A stretch of DNA of 64,000 nucleotides from Exiguobacterium sp. RIT594 (GCF_003339585.1 NZ_QPKF01000001.1:248001-312000), one strand, 5' to 3'. Counted from the first letter of the stretch, positions 24,322-37,089 are shown. The notes: generated from the letters alone by a model not told the origin. Program-made: numbers and translations.

Positions 24322-24349
24322 GTTTTCCTAAAAATTTAAAGCAGTCGTC

Positions 24350-24378
24350 TTGCCATTCGGAAATCTCCCTGCTACAAT
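24350..24378 (+). promoter_or_regulatory. yrrT-luxS-mccAB promoter
   Basis: TTGCCA at 24350-24355, 17 bp, TACAAT at 24373-24378. It lies after the small-RNA terminator, so the operon has its own start. Confidence 0.6.
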
Positions 24379-24397
24379 GCGATTAAGGTAAATTACT

Positions 24398-24426
24398 TTA
24401 ATTCATATCCGATTAGTCGGAATTAA
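24398..24426. promoter_or_regulatory. Dyad operator candidate before yrrT
   Basis: TTAATTC (24398) and GAATTAA (24420-24426) flank CCGATTAGTCGG. The dyad sits just below the predicted start point. Cysteine regulator CymR controls this operon in B. subtilis, so CymR is a reasonable candidate, but the match is not diagnostic. Confidence 0.4.
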
Positions 24427-24452
24427 AAGAGAGATACGGAGGACGAACAGGC

Positions 24453-25091
24453 ATGACAGTACGTTTTATGGATGTTTTTACAGAGTGGGCGTCAACATAC
24501 GACGACACGGTAACGGGGCATGATCCGGAGTACAAAGAAGTCTTTCGTCGTTATGAAGAAATATTGGATACAGTCGCAACGAAAGCTGTCTCACCGGTCG
24601 TTGAGTTCGGGGCCGGGACCGGCAACCTGACACAGCGGTTGCTTGAGCGACATGATCATGTCCTTGCCGTTGAACCGAGTCCGGAGATGCGGGATATTCT
24701 CATCAACAAGATTCCGGAACTTCCGGTGCAGGACGGACACTTCCTGTCGTTTACGGCAGACCATGCGAAAAGTTTTGTTTCGACCTATGCGTTTCATCAT
24801 CTGACGGATGAGGAAAAGGGAGAAGCCGTTGATTTGATGGCGAAGATTTTGCCGCACGACGGAAAAATCGTCTATGCCGATACGATGTTCGTGTCGGAAG
24901 AGGCGCGTTTACAGACAATCGCTGAAGCGAAAGCCCAAGGGTTTAACGGACTCGCCGAAGATTTGGAACGCGAGTTTTATCCACTGATTCCGGTGATGGA
25001 ACAGATTTTTGCATCACGCGGATTCGATGTTTCATTTACGCAATACAATCACTTCGTCTGGCTCGTAGAAGCCGAGAAAATGGAGGAATAA
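24453..25091 (+). CDS. yrrT: Class I SAM-dependent methyltransferase, YrrT-like
   Basis: A 212-residue methyltransferase with motif I VVEFGAGTGNLTQRLL near residue 49 and the acidic VLAVEPSPEMRD loop. YrrT proteins head operons for methionine-to-cysteine conversion in Bacillota; the substrate is unknown. It starts with the YrrT-like MDVFTEWASTYDDTVTGHD. The ATG at 24453 follows ACGGAGGA. luxS begins 3 bp after its stop, so it is the first gene of yrrT-luxS-mccA-mccB. Confidence 0.85.
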   Translation: MTVRFMDVFTEWASTYDDTVTGHDPEYKEVFRRYEEILDTVATKAVSPVVEFGAGTGNLTQRLLERHDHVLAVEPSPEMRDILINKIPELPVQDGHFLSFTADHAKSFVSTYAFHHLTDEEKGEAVDLMAKILPHDGKIVYADTMFVSEEARLQTIAEAKAQGFNGLAEDLEREFYPLIPVMEQIFASRGFDVSFTQYNHFVWLVEAEKMEE

Positions 25092-25094
25092 ATC

Positions 25095-25559
25095 ATGACA
25101 CTCAAAAAAATGAACGTAGAAAGCTTTAACCTGGACCATACGAAAGTCAAAGCACCTTATATCCGCGTTGCCGGTTACAAAGACGGTAAAGTCGACCAAG
25201 TCGTCAAATACGACATCCGCTTCACACAACCGAACGTGGAACAAATGCCGATGCGTGCGATGCACACACTCGAGCACTTGCTCGCTGAAAATATCCGTAA
25301 CTACTCGGATGACGTGATCGATGTGTCGCCGATGGGATGCCAAACAGGTTTCTACATGGCGATGATGAACTTCGATTCGGTCGAAAAAATGAGCGAACTC
25401 GTTGAGAAAACATTAAAAGACGTCTTAGCAGCAGAAGAAATTCCAGCGCAAAACGAAGTCCAATGCGGATTCGCAAGCGCCCACGACCTTAAAGGAGCGA
25501 AGCACTATGCCGAGAAAATGCTTGCCGGTCGTGATGAATGGGACATCGTCTTCGGATGA
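25095..25559 (+). CDS. luxS: S-ribosylhomocysteine lyase
   Basis: Cleaves S-ribosylhomocysteine to homocysteine and DPD, the precursor of autoinducer-2, as part of SAM recycling. The 154-residue protein has the zinc motif HTLEHLLAE near residue 55 and the third ligand Cys in a C-terminal [12 protein letters not shown] segment; the catalytic Cys is in [11 protein letters not shown]. It shares ATGA with mccA. The upstream nucleosidase (mtnN), which sits here in B. subtilis, is missing from this operon and must be elsewhere. Confidence 0.96.
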   Translation: MTLKKMNVESFNLDHTKVKAPYIRVAGYKDGKVDQVVKYDIRFTQPNVEQMPMRAMHTLEHLLAENIRNYSDDVIDVSPMGCQTGFYMAMMNFDSVEKMSELVEKTLKDVLAAEEIPAQNEVQCGFASAHDLKGAKHYAEKMLAGRDEWDIVFG

Positions 25560-26479
25560 TCGCGAAATCAGTCCGCGACCTCGTCGGAAATACGCCGCTC
25601 TACGAGATTACTTCATTCGATTTGCCTGCTGGTACGCGGATTTTGGCGAAGCTCGAATGGATGAACCCTGGGGGCAGCGTCAAAGACCGCCTGGGCATTC
25701 AACTCGTTGATGCCGCGATCGAACAGGGATATGTGACACGAGGCGGAACGATCATCGAACCGACTGCCGGCAACACCGGCATCGGTTTGGCGCTCGCCGC
25801 TAAAAAATATGACCTTCAAGTCATCTGTGTCGTTCCGGAAAAGTTCAGCCAGGAGAAACAGACGTTGATGCGCGCACTCGGCGCGACTGTCGTCAATACA
25901 CCGACTGAGCTCGATATGCAGGGTGCGATCGATAAAGCCAAAGAACTCGGACAAACGATTCCAAACAGCTATGTTCCGCTTCAATTCGAAAACGAAGAAA
26001 ATCCGGTTACGTATCAGCGGACACTCGGTCCTGAGCTGATGGCGGAGCTGGATCAGATTGATTGGTTTGTTGCCGGATGCGGATCAGGCGGAACGTTTGC
26101 CGGAACAGCGGCGTATTTAAAAGAACGTCTCGGGACAAAAGGTGCAATCGTTGAACCGGAAGGCTCAGTCCTCAACGGGGGACCAGCCGGACCGCATAAG
26201 ACGGAAGGCATCGGGACGGCTAAATGGCCAAGTCTCGTTTCCCGTGACTTAGTTGATGAAATTCATACGATTTCCGATCATGATGCCTTCACGAAAGTCC
26301 ATGAACTGGCGGCCCGTGAAGGGTTGCTCGTCGGCAGTTCGGCCGGCGCAGCACTCGTTGCAGCACTTGATCTGGCACATCGTTTTCCAGGCAGTACCAT
26401 CGTCACCGTCTTCGCGGACAGTGCCGAACGGTATTTAAGCCAACAAATCTTTGAAAAGGTGGACGAGACACATGCGTAA
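25556..26479 (+). CDS. mccA: O-acetylserine-dependent cystathionine beta-synthase
   Basis: PLP enzyme that condenses O-acetylserine with homocysteine to cystathionine, first step of reverse transsulfuration. The 307-residue fold-type II protein has the PLP lysine in GGSVKDRLG near residue 43, the TAGNTGIG loop, and the [10 protein letters not shown] phosphate cup. It resembles CysK, but the operon with luxS and mccB supports MccA. It starts in an ATGA overlap with luxS; the longer frame from 25538 lies inside luxS. Confidence 0.9.
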   Translation: MIAKSVRDLVGNTPLYEITSFDLPAGTRILAKLEWMNPGGSVKDRLGIQLVDAAIEQGYVTRGGTIIEPTAGNTGIGLALAAKKYDLQVICVVPEKFSQEKQTLMRALGATVVNTPTELDMQGAIDKAKELGQTIPNSYVPLQFENEENPVTYQRTLGPELMAELDQIDWFVAGCGSGGTFAGTAAYLKERLGTKGAIVEPEGSVLNGGPAGPHKTEGIGTAKWPSLVSRDLVDEIHTISDHDAFTKVHELAAREGLLVGSSAGAALVAALDLAHRFPGSTIVTVFADSAERYLSQQIFEKVDETHA

Positions 26480-27638
26480 AAAGACAGCATTGATTCATGG
26501 AGGAACAGGCGTCGATCGAGCAACAGGTGCCGTTACACCCCCGATTTATCAAACAAGCACATACAAACAGGAAAAAATCGGTCAGTTAAAAGAAGGATAT
26601 GAGTATTCCCGGACAGCGAACCCGACACGGACGAGCATCGAACGTCTGATTGCCGATCTTGAAGGCGGTGCACGCGGTTTTGCCTTCGGATCAGGGATGG
26701 CAGCGATTCACGCTGTCTTTAACCTGCTCGAATCAGGTGACCACATCGTCATGACCGATGACGTCTACGGCGGGACATTCCGTTTGATGCAGCGTGTCTT
26801 ACCGAAGTTCAACATCCAAGTGACGTTCGTCGATACGACGGATCTCGCGGCGACAGAAGCTGCGGTGCAAGACAACACGAAGATGCTGTATGTCGAAACA
26901 CCGACGAACCCGTTGTTGAAAGTGACAGATATCGCAGCAGTTGCTGAAATCGCGAAACGCAACAACTTGAAACTCGTCGTCGATAACACATTTGCAACAC
27001 CTTACTTGCAACAACCACTCGCACTCGGCGCAGATATCGTGCTGCACAGCGCGACAAAATACATCGGCGGTCATTCGGACGTCGTCGCCGGACTTGTCGT
27101 CGTCAACAGCGACGAGCTCGGAGAAGATCTTCACTTCATCCAGAACTCGACCGGCGGTATTCTTGGACCGCAGGACAGCTTCCTGCTCGTCCGTGGATTA
27201 CGGACGCTTGGTATCCGGATGGATGCAATCGAAGAAACATCACACGATCTCGTTCAGTTCTTACAGGAACAGGACATCGTTTCAAACATCTTCTATCCGG
27301 GACTGGCATCACATCCGGGTCACGCGACACAACAGAAACAGGCGACCGGTTTCGGCGGAATGATCAGTTTTGATGTCGGTTCAGCAGAAAATGCGGAGAA
27401 ACTCGTCGAAGCGACACATTTCTTCACATTGGCTGAAAGTCTTGGAGCGGTCGAGAGTTTGATTTCCGTTCCGGCACGGATGACGCATGCGTCGATTCCA
27501 GCAGAGCGTCGCGCAGAACTCGGAATTACGGATGGTCTCGTTCGGATCTCGGTAGGTCTTGAGGACGCGGAAGACTTGAAAGAAGATTTGACACGTGCTT
27601 TCAGTCTGCTTCAACCGGTTTCAGAAAAAACTGTTTGA
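26472..27638 (+). CDS. mccB: Cystathionine gamma-lyase / homocysteine gamma-lyase
   Basis: Cleaves cystathionine to cysteine, oxobutyrate and ammonia, completing cysteine synthesis from methionine. The 388-residue Cys/Met-metabolism PLP enzyme has YSRTANPTR near residue 45, GSGMAAI near 72, and the PLP lysine in SATKYIGGHSD near 195. ATG 26472 has AAAGGTGG 9 nt upstream and overlaps the mccA stop by 8 bases. The stop codon overlaps the -35 box of the next promoter; there is no terminator before the SAM riboswitch. Confidence 0.93.
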   Translation: MRKKTALIHGGTGVDRATGAVTPPIYQTSTYKQEKIGQLKEGYEYSRTANPTRTSIERLIADLEGGARGFAFGSGMAAIHAVFNLLESGDHIVMTDDVYGGTFRLMQRVLPKFNIQVTFVDTTDLAATEAAVQDNTKMLYVETPTNPLLKVTDIAAVAEIAKRNNLKLVVDNTFATPYLQQPLALGADIVLHSATKYIGGHSDVVAGLVVVNSDELGEDLHFIQNSTGGILGPQDSFLLVRGLRTLGIRMDAIEETSHDLVQFLQEQDIVSNIFYPGLASHPGHATQQKQATGFGGMISFDVGSAENAEKLVEATHFFTLAESLGAVESLISVPARMTHASIPAERRAELGITDGLVRISVGLEDAEDLKEDLTRAFSLLQPVSEKTV

Positions 27639-27663
27639 CAAGCAAAATAACCCCTGCTAATAT
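27635..27663 (+). promoter_or_regulatory. metNPQ promoter
   Basis: TTGACA at 27635-27640, 17 bp, TAATAT at 27658-27663: near-consensus sigma-A. The -35 box overlaps the mccB stop codon. Confidence 0.8.
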
Positions 27664-27697
27664 TCAGATTATATTAAAAATAACTTAATACCGATAA

Positions 27698-27803
27698 CTC
27701 TTATCGAGAGTGGTGGAGGGACTGGCCCGATGAAACCCGGCAACCGCGGAATTTATTCCGAAGTGGTGCTAATTCCAGCAGACATTTGTCTGCAAGATGA
27801 GAG
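27698..27803 (+). ncRNA. SAM-I riboswitch (S-box) aptamer
   Basis: P1 is CTCTTATC (27698-27705) with GATGAGAG (27796-27803). The invariant core GGTGGAGGGA, CTGGCCCGATGAAACCC and GGCAACC follows in order. High SAM would stabilise P1 and allow the terminator at 27826-27864, shutting off metNPQ. Confidence 0.97.
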
Positions 27804-27825
27804 CAAATGGTTTTGTGTACTGAGA

Positions 27826-27864
27826 AAGTGCGCGCGTTTGCTCTAAAACGTGCGCACTTTTTTT
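27826..27864 (+). terminator. SAM riboswitch terminator
   Basis: AAGTGCGCGCGTTT pairs with AAACGTGCGCACTT (one G-U) and is followed by seven T. It is the expression platform and, because mccB has no terminator of its own, probably also the end of that operon. Confidence 0.92.
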
Positions 27865-27882
27865 ATTTTAGGAGGGACCGTA

Positions 27883-28905
27883 TTGATTCGCTTACAGGAT
27901 GTAGGAAAGATTTATCGCTCGAAGCGCGGATCGGTTGAAGCCGTCGTCAATGTCGACTTGTCAATCGAGCGCGGTGAAATTTTTGGAATAATCGGTTATT
28001 CAGGGGCAGGGAAATCAACACTGATTCGTTTGCTGAACATGCTTGAGGCACCGACGAGCGGCTCGATTCAAATCGATGGTGTCGAAATGACGACGCTCAA
28101 ACCAAAAGAATTACGGGGCGTCCGTAAAAACGTCTCAATGGTGTTCCAACACTTTAATCTGCTTTGGTCACGGACAGTCGAAGAAAACATCATGTTCCCG
28201 CTTGAGCTCGGCGGTTATCCGAAAGCCCGTCGTAAAGAACGGGTTGCCGAACTGATTCAGCTCGTCGGACTCGACGGACGTGAAGGCGCTTATCCGTCGC
28301 AACTGTCAGGTGGACAAAAACAACGGGTCGGGATTGCCCGGGCACTGGCATCCAATCCGGACGTCTTACTCTGTGACGAAGCGACAAGTGCGCTGGATCC
28401 GAAAACGACCGACTCGATCCTCGAGTTGTTGGTCGACATCAACAAAAAATTAAAACTGACCATCGTCTTGATCACACACGAGATGCATGTCATTCAAAAA
28501 ATCTGTCACCGGGTCGCCGTCATGGAAGCCGGGAAAATCGTCGAACAGGGACCGGTTGCTGAAGTATTCCGTCACCCGAAACAGGCGATGACAAAAGAGT
28601 TCGTCAAACAATTGACGTCACCGTCTGAAAACGAATTAACGTTTGCGAAATTACGCGAGCGCTATCCGACCGGGAAAATCGTCCAGCTGACGTTTGTCGG
28701 TTCGACGGCGGAAAGTCCGATCCTTGCCGAAGTCATGAAAGATTCGAACTTATTATTCAATATCATCGGCGGAAACGTCGGACAGACGCAGGACGGAGCA
28801 CTCGGAACGCTGTTCATTCAGTTGCTCGGTTCGGAAGAGGAAGCACAAGCGGTCATCGCCAAACTTCAAGCGAGTGACGTTGAAGTGGAGGTGGATCACC
28901 GATGA
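27883..28905 (+). CDS. metN: Methionine ABC transporter ATP-binding protein
   Basis: ATPase of the MetNPQ importer for methionine (D- and L-). The 340-residue protein has Walker A GYSGAGKST near residue 37, signature LSGGQKQR, Walker B LLCDEATSALD, and the C-terminal NIL regulatory domain (about 265-340) that senses methionine in the family. The start is TTG 27883, 6 nt after GGAGGG and giving exactly the usual MetN length. It overlaps metP by four bases and is controlled by the SAM riboswitch. Confidence 0.96.
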   Translation: MIRLQDVGKIYRSKRGSVEAVVNVDLSIERGEIFGIIGYSGAGKSTLIRLLNMLEAPTSGSIQIDGVEMTTLKPKELRGVRKNVSMVFQHFNLLWSRTVEENIMFPLELGGYPKARRKERVAELIQLVGLDGREGAYPSQLSGGQKQRVGIARALASNPDVLLCDEATSALDPKTTDSILELLVDINKKLKLTIVLITHEMHVIQKICHRVAVMEAGKIVEQGPVAEVFRHPKQAMTKEFVKQLTSPSENELTFAKLRERYPTGKIVQLTFVGSTAESPILAEVMKDSNLLFNIIGGNVGQTQDGALGTLFIQLLGSEEEAQAVIAKLQASDVEVEVDHR

Positions 28906-29567
28906 GTACATTTTTTGCAGATGTGGATTGGGATATGGTCTGGGAAGCAACCGGCAGCACCGTTTATATGACGGCCGTTGCAGGGCTCGCAACGTTTGTC
29001 CTTGGATTGGCAATTGGTCTGTTGTTATATGCGACGAACGAAGAATTGTTGTTTAAAAACCGGACACTGTATTCCGTGCTCAGCTTTTTAGTCAATATCT
29101 TCCGCTCGATCCCGTTTATCATTCTATTGATTCTGTTGATCCCGATCACGAAAATCATCGTCGGATCATTCTTAGGACCAACGGCTGCATTACCTGCGTT
29201 AATTCTCGGTGCAGCACCGTTTTACGGTCGGATGGTCGAACTGGCACTTCGTGAAGTCGATAAGGGTGTCATTGAGGCGGCTGAATCGATGGGAGCAACG
29301 AAGTTTCAAATCATCTATAAAGTCCTGATTCCGGAAGCCTTGCCGGCAATCGTCTCAGGAATCACCGTTACGCTTGTCGCACTCGTCGGTTACACGGCAA
29401 TGGCCGGGTTAGCCGGTGGTGGTGGACTGGGGGACATGGCCTTCATCGAAGGATTCCAGCGTTCACAAAATAACATCACGGTCATCGCGACACTGTTGAT
29501 TCTTGTCATCGTCTTCATCATTCAAATTATCGGTGACCTGCTTGTCAAAGCCATCGATAAACGGTAA
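28902..29567 (+). CDS. metP: Methionine ABC transporter permease
   Basis: Membrane subunit of MetNPQ with 221 residues and five hydrophobic segments. The coupling loop EAAESMGATKFQIIYKVLIPEALP (seen as EAAESMGAT then LIPEALP) contacts MetN. It begins in an ATGA overlap with metN and precedes metQ by 34 bp. Called MetI in enterobacteria. Confidence 0.95.
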   Translation: MSTFFADVDWDMVWEATGSTVYMTAVAGLATFVLGLAIGLLLYATNEELLFKNRTLYSVLSFLVNIFRSIPFIILLILLIPITKIIVGSFLGPTAALPALILGAAPFYGRMVELALREVDKGVIEAAESMGATKFQIIYKVLIPEALPAIVSGITVTLVALVGYTAMAGLAGGGGLGDMAFIEGFQRSQNNITVIATLLILVIVFIIQIIGDLLVKAIDKR

Positions 29568-29601
29568 CACCTATCTTATTTAATCTTGGGAGGAATCATT
29601 C

Positions 29602-30435
29602 ATGAAACTTTGGAAAAAATTCGTCGGCACAGCAGCCGTATCGGTCTTAGCAGTCAGTCTTGCAGCATGTGGAGAAGAATCTTCATCAGGCAGCAGCGAT
29701 TCAAAAACACTCGTCATCGGGGCGTCAAACGTTCCCCATGCTGAAATTCTCGAGCACGTCCAAAAAGAATATGAAGCAAAAGGCTATAAACTCGAAATCA
29801 AAAAGTTCCAGGATTACGTCCTGCCGAACAAAGCACTTGCTGAAAAAGAAATCGATGCGAACTATTTCCAACACGTCCCGTACCTCGAGCAACAGGAAAA
29901 AGAAAACAAAGACTATAAATTCGCGAGTGCCGGCGGCGTTCACGTCGAACCGCTCGGTGTCTACTCTAAAAAATACAAGTCTTTGGATGAACTGCCAAAA
30001 GGTGCAACGATCTTAACGAGCTCAAACGTCGCTGAACGCGGACGTGTCTTGACGTTCCTTCAAAACGAAGGGCTGATCAAGTTGAAAGACGGTAAAACAA
30101 CCGATGCACAGCTCAAAGACATCGCGGAAAACCCGAAAAACATCAAGTTCAAAACAAACATCGAAGCGTCACTCTTACCGCAAGCTTACAAAAACAACGA
30201 AGGCGACGCGGTCCTCATCAACACGAACTATGCGATTGACAACGGGTTGAACCCGTTGAAAGATACGATTGCCCTGGAAGACGAGTCTTCACCGTACGTC
30301 AACATCATCGTCACACGTGATGGCGATGAAAAAGACAAACGCGTCACGACATTGCTCGATATTCTCCACGAGAAAAAGAACCAGGACTGGATCACAAAAG
30401 AATACAAAGGGGCCGTCGTCCCGGTTAGTAAATAA
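29602..30435 (+). CDS. metQ: Methionine-binding lipoprotein
   Basis: Substrate-binding lipoprotein of the methionine importer, NlpA/MetQ family, 277 residues. The signal peptide ends in a lipobox LAAC with Cys23, followed by a short Ser-rich linker. VIGASNVPHAEILEHV and DYVLPNKALAEKEIDANYFQH are typical of MetQ (given here in parts: VPHAEILEHV, EIDANYFQH). GGGAGGA lies upstream of the ATG. Last gene of the SAM-controlled operon, followed by a terminator. Confidence 0.95.
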   Translation: MKLWKKFVGTAAVSVLAVSLAACGEESSSGSSDSKTLVIGASNVPHAEILEHVQKEYEAKGYKLEIKKFQDYVLPNKALAEKEIDANYFQHVPYLEQQEKENKDYKFASAGGVHVEPLGVYSKKYKSLDELPKGATILTSSNVAERGRVLTFLQNEGLIKLKDGKTTDAQLKDIAENPKNIKFKTNIEASLLPQAYKNNEGDAVLINTNYAIDNGLNPLKDTIALEDESSPYVNIIVTRDGDEKDKRVTTLLDILHEKKNQDWITKEYKGAVVPVSK

Positions 30436-30447
30436 TCTGCTCAATCG

Positions 30448-30488
30448 ATGCACTCTTCCTATATAATGGAAGAATGCATTATTTTTTT
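30448..30488 (+). terminator. Terminator of metNPQ
   Basis: A 12-bp stem with one mismatch (30448-30459 with 30468-30479) and a run of seven T just after. Confidence 0.88.
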
Positions 30489-30507
30489 GTGCGAAAGGGG
30501 GATTTTC

Positions 30508-31734
30508 ATGCAACGTTTGAAACAGCTTCACCCATTGACGGTCGGCGTGTTGCTCGGGACGTTTTTCGCCCGGCTCGGAACCTTTATCACGATGCCGTTT
30601 TTTGCGATTTACTTATCGGTCGTCCTGAAATTCAGTCCGGTCGACGTCGGCTGGATTCTCAGTATTTCAGCCATCGCGAGTCTCGTCATGAGTTTCGTCG
30701 GCGGGACATTATCCGACCGCTACGGCCGCCGGACGATGATGCTCAGCGGAACGTTCGGTTTTGTGCTTGTCTTCATCGGACTGGCTCAAGTCGAGACCTT
30801 TTGGACGTTCTTCATCCTGAGTGCCTTAAACGGAATTTTCCGGTCCATCTTCGAACCATCTGCCCGGGCATTGATCAGTGATACGACGGAGGAAGAAAAC
30901 CGGTTGTTCGTCTTTAATATCCGTTATACGTGCATCAATATCGCAGCGGCGATCGGACCGGGGATTGCCTTACTACTCAGTGCGGGGAATACGTCGATTA
31001 CCTTCTATATTACGGCGTTCGTTTACTTCGGCTACGGCGTCGCGATTTTCATCCTGTTCCGACGTCATCCGATTACGGAAAGCCACGGCGGGAAAAAGGT
31101 GTCGTTCGGAGCGACGGTCCGGTTGCTGAAAACCGATGTCGCCTTTACGTTTGCGCTCGCCGGTATCATCTTTGGTGTCTTCGGATACAGTCAGTTCAAC
31201 TCGACGTTGCCCCAGTTTTTGACCACGACGACCTTATTGTCCGGGGGAACAAGTCTGTTTGCCTTATTGATTACGATTAATGCCATCACCGTGCTCGTCG
31301 TTCAGTATCCGATCATGAAGTTCGGTGTCAAGACGTCACCGCTCGTCTCGATCACGGTCGGGATTGCGACCGTTGCCGTCGGATTATTCGTCATGGGAAC
31401 GGCCGGCACTGTCTGGCTGATGATCGGTGCGATGTTCATCTTCACATGCGGGGAAGTGATGATGTTTACGATGACGGACATTTTGACGGACAGCTTTGCG
31501 ACACCGGAATTACGGGGAAGTTATTTCGGGGCGATGGGCTTGACGTCGATTGGTCAATCGGTCGGACCGGTCATCGGCGGACAATTGTTACTTTATTTTG
31601 GACCGGAACGTCCGTTGCCGATTTTCGGTATTTTAGCCCTCTTGACAGTTCTCGGAATACCACTGCTCTTACTGTCACAGCGGGTTCATCGACAAACGAA
31701 ACCGGAAGAAGAGAAGGAAGTCGTCTCACTTTAA
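30508..31734 (+). CDS. MFS transporter, 12-segment drug-efflux type
   Basis: A 408-residue major facilitator with about 12 hydrophobic segments. The loop 2-3 motif GGTLSDRYGRRTMM near residue 65 and a motif-C-like IGPGIALLLSAG segment mark a drug:H+ antiporter. The substrate is unknown. Start at ATG 30508 after AAAGGGGG; an in-frame ATG at 30448 lies within the upstream terminator. Monocistronic. Confidence 0.85.
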   Translation: MQRLKQLHPLTVGVLLGTFFARLGTFITMPFFAIYLSVVLKFSPVDVGWILSISAIASLVMSFVGGTLSDRYGRRTMMLSGTFGFVLVFIGLAQVETFWTFFILSALNGIFRSIFEPSARALISDTTEEENRLFVFNIRYTCINIAAAIGPGIALLLSAGNTSITFYITAFVYFGYGVAIFILFRRHPITESHGGKKVSFGATVRLLKTDVAFTFALAGIIFGVFGYSQFNSTLPQFLTTTTLLSGGTSLFALLITINAITVLVVQYPIMKFGVKTSPLVSITVGIATVAVGLFVMGTAGTVWLMIGAMFIFTCGEVMMFTMTDILTDSFATPELRGSYFGAMGLTSIGQSVGPVIGGQLLLYFGPERPLPIFGILALLTVLGIPLLLLSQRVHRQTKPEEEKEVVSL

Positions 31735-31788
31735 AGTCATTCTCACTAAAAGGCTCGGTTTTGAGAAAAAACCATGAGCGATGACGCT

Positions 31789-31817
31789 TGAATAATGTGG
31801 TATGATTCATTAAGATT
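31789..31817 (+). promoter_or_regulatory. Candidate suf operon promoter
   Basis: TTGAAT at 31789-31794, 17 bp, TAAGAT at 31812-31817, about 75 bp before sufC. A moderate sigma-A match. Confidence 0.45.
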
Positions 31818-31890
31818 AGAATGATACTAAATTAGTAACTCTCGTGAACTGAATCGTCAGACACGAAATGAATAGATGGAGGGATTCTAC

Positions 31891-32676
31891 ATGAAGGCTT
31901 CACACTTAAAGATTGAAGATTTACACGTTGCAATCGACGGCAAAGAAATCTTGAAAGGCGTCAACTTAGAAATCAAAGGCGGCGAAATCCACGCGGTCAT
32001 GGGACCAAACGGGACTGGTAAATCAACACTCGCATCTGCATTGATGGGTCACCCGACGTATGAAGTGACATCAGGATCAGTCACACTCGACGGCGAAGAC
32101 GTCCTCGAAATGGAAGTCAACGAACGTGCGCAAGCAGGTATGTTCCTTGCAATGCAATACCCAAGCGAAATCAGTGGTGTGACGAACTCAGACTTCCTGC
32201 GTTCAGCAATCAACTCACGCCGTGAAGAAGGCGATGAAATCTCACTCATGAAATTCATCCGTCAACTCGACGCGCAAATGGGTCTTCTCGAAATGCCAGG
32301 CGAAATGGCACACCGTTACCTCAACGAAGGTTTCTCGGGCGGAGAGAAGAAACGGAATGAAATTCTCCAAATGACGATGCTGAAACCAGCGATCGCCATC
32401 CTTGACGAAATCGATTCAGGTCTTGATATCGATGCGCTTAAAGTTGTCGCAAAAGGTGTGAACGAAATGCGTTCACCTGAATTCGGCTGCTTGATCATCA
32501 CGCACTATCAACGTCTCTTGAACTATATCGAGCCTGATTTCATCCATATCATGATGGGCGGAAAAATCGTCATGTCTGGTGGTAAAGAACTTGCTCACCG
32601 TCTCGAAGCAGAAGGTTATGACTGGGTTAAAAAAGAACTCGGCATCGAAGAAGTCGAAATCGAAACAAAAGCGTAA
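31891..32676 (+). CDS. sufC: Fe-S assembly ATPase SufC
   Basis: Soluble ABC-type ATPase that drives the SufBCD scaffold for iron-sulfur cluster assembly. The 261-residue protein has Walker A GPNGTGKST near residue 37, signature FSGGEKKR and Walker B AILDEIDSGLD, and no membrane partner. The start at 31891 follows GGAGGG at 7 nt; an upstream in-frame ATG (31876) lies before that site. First gene of sufCDSUB, the order of B. subtilis. Confidence 0.97.
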   Translation: MKASHLKIEDLHVAIDGKEILKGVNLEIKGGEIHAVMGPNGTGKSTLASALMGHPTYEVTSGSVTLDGEDVLEMEVNERAQAGMFLAMQYPSEISGVTNSDFLRSAINSRREEGDEISLMKFIRQLDAQMGLLEMPGEMAHRYLNEGFSGGEKKRNEILQMTMLKPAIAILDEIDSGLDIDALKVVAKGVNEMRSPEFGCLIITHYQRLLNYIEPDFIHIMMGGKIVMSGGKELAHRLEAEGYDWVKKELGIEEVEIETKA

Positions 32677-32694
32677 GACGAGGGAGGAAGCATG

Positions 32695-35621
<2,927 letters not shown>

Positions 35622-35653
35622 CTTCGGTCAGTAAGTAAGAGGAGGAAACGAAC

Positions 35654-37051
35654 ATGGCTAAGAACATGCCTGAAATTGGCGATTATAAATATGGTTTCCA
35701 CGATCGCGATATCTCGATCTTCCGTTCAGGACGCGGTTTGACGACAGAAGTCGTCGAGACGATTTCTAAAATGAAGGAAGAACCGCAATGGATGCTTGAT
35801 TTCCGTCTGAAATCGCTTAAGATTTTCAACGAACAATCGATGCCAGCATGGGGCGGCGATTTATCAGATCTCCGTTTTGATGACATCACGTACTACGTTA
35901 AGCCGTCAGAACGTGCTGAAAAATCTTGGGATGAAGTACCGGAAGAAATCAAACGTACGTTTGATAAACTCGGAATCCCGGAAGCTGAGCAAAAATACCT
36001 TGCAGGTGTTTCGGCACAGTACGAATCAGAAGTCGTTTATCACAACATGAAGAGTGAACTGGAAGATCAAGGGATCGTCTTCAAAGATACAGATACAGCA
36101 CTGAAAGAAAACGAAGATTTATTCCGTGAGTACTTCGGTAAATTGATCCCGCCGACAGACAACAAATTCGCTGCCCTCAATACAGCGGTTTGGTCAGGTG
36201 GATCGTTCATCTATGTACCAAAAGGCGTCAAGATGGATACGCCGCTTCAAGCCTACTTCCGGATCAACTCGGAAAACATGGGTCAATTCGAGCGGACGTT
36301 GATCATCGTTGACGAAGAAGCATCGGTTCACTACGTCGAAGGATGTACAGCACCGGTCTACACAACGAACTCGCTTCACTCGGCGGTCGTTGAGATCTTC
36401 ATCAACAAAAACGCGTATTGCCGTTACACGACAATCCAAAACTGGGCAAACAACGTCTACAACCTCGTTACGAAACGTGCGATCTGTGAAGCCGGCGCAA
36501 CGATGGAATGGGTCGATGGTAACATCGGTTCGAAATTGACGATGAAATACCCTGCCGTCATCCTTAAAGGGGAAGGTTCACGCGGTATGACATTATCAAT
36601 CGCCATCGCTGGTAAAGGACAACACCAGGACGCAGGCGCGAAAATGATTCACCTCGCACCAAACACGTCGTCCACGATCGTCTCAAAATCGATTTCGAAA
36701 CACGGTGGTAAAGTCACGTACCGTGGGATTGTCCACTTTGGCCGTAAAGCAACCGGCGCACGTTCGAACATCGAATGTGACACGTTGATCATGGACAACC
36801 AGTCGACATCAGATACGATTCCGTACAACGAAATTCTCAACGACAACATTTCGCTTGAACACGAAGCGAAAGTATCGAAGGTCTCGGAAGAGCAATTGTT
36901 CTACCTGATGAGCCGCGGGATTTCACAAGAGGAAGCAACTGAAATGATCGTCATGGGCTTCATCGAGCCGTTCACAAAAGAATTACCGATGGAATATGCG
37001 GTCGAAATGAACCGTCTCATCAAGTTCGAGATGGAAGGTTCAATCGGATAA
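35654..37051 (+). CDS. sufB: Fe-S assembly scaffold protein SufB
   Basis: Main scaffold of the SufBC2D complex on which new Fe-S clusters form. The 465-residue protein has [20 protein letters not shown]-type core (IYVPKGVKM), VEGCTAP, and the Cys of NIECDTL near residue 375. The ATG follows AGGAGGAAA. Last gene of the operon, closed by a strong terminator. Confidence 0.97.
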   Translation: MAKNMPEIGDYKYGFHDRDISIFRSGRGLTTEVVETISKMKEEPQWMLDFRLKSLKIFNEQSMPAWGGDLSDLRFDDITYYVKPSERAEKSWDEVPEEIKRTFDKLGIPEAEQKYLAGVSAQYESEVVYHNMKSELEDQGIVFKDTDTALKENEDLFREYFGKLIPPTDNKFAALNTAVWSGGSFIYVPKGVKMDTPLQAYFRINSENMGQFERTLIIVDEEASVHYVEGCTAPVYTTNSLHSAVVEIFINKNAYCRYTTIQNWANNVYNLVTKRAICEAGATMEWVDGNIGSKLTMKYPAVILKGEGSRGMTLSIAIAGKGQHQDAGAKMIHLAPNTSSTIVSKSISKHGGKVTYRGIVHFGRKATGARSNIECDTLIMDNQSTSDTIPYNEILNDNISLEHEAKVSKVSEEQLFYLMSRGISQEEATEMIVMGFIEPFTKELPMEYAVEMNRLIKFEMEGSIG

Positions 37052-37059
37052 TGTTTCTG

Positions 37060-37089
37060 CTCTCTCATCTCTGGATGAGAGAGTTTTTT
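37060..37089 (+). terminator. Terminator of sufCDSUB
   Basis: A 10-bp perfect stem (37060-37069 with 37074-37083), TCTG loop, six T. Confidence 0.92.
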
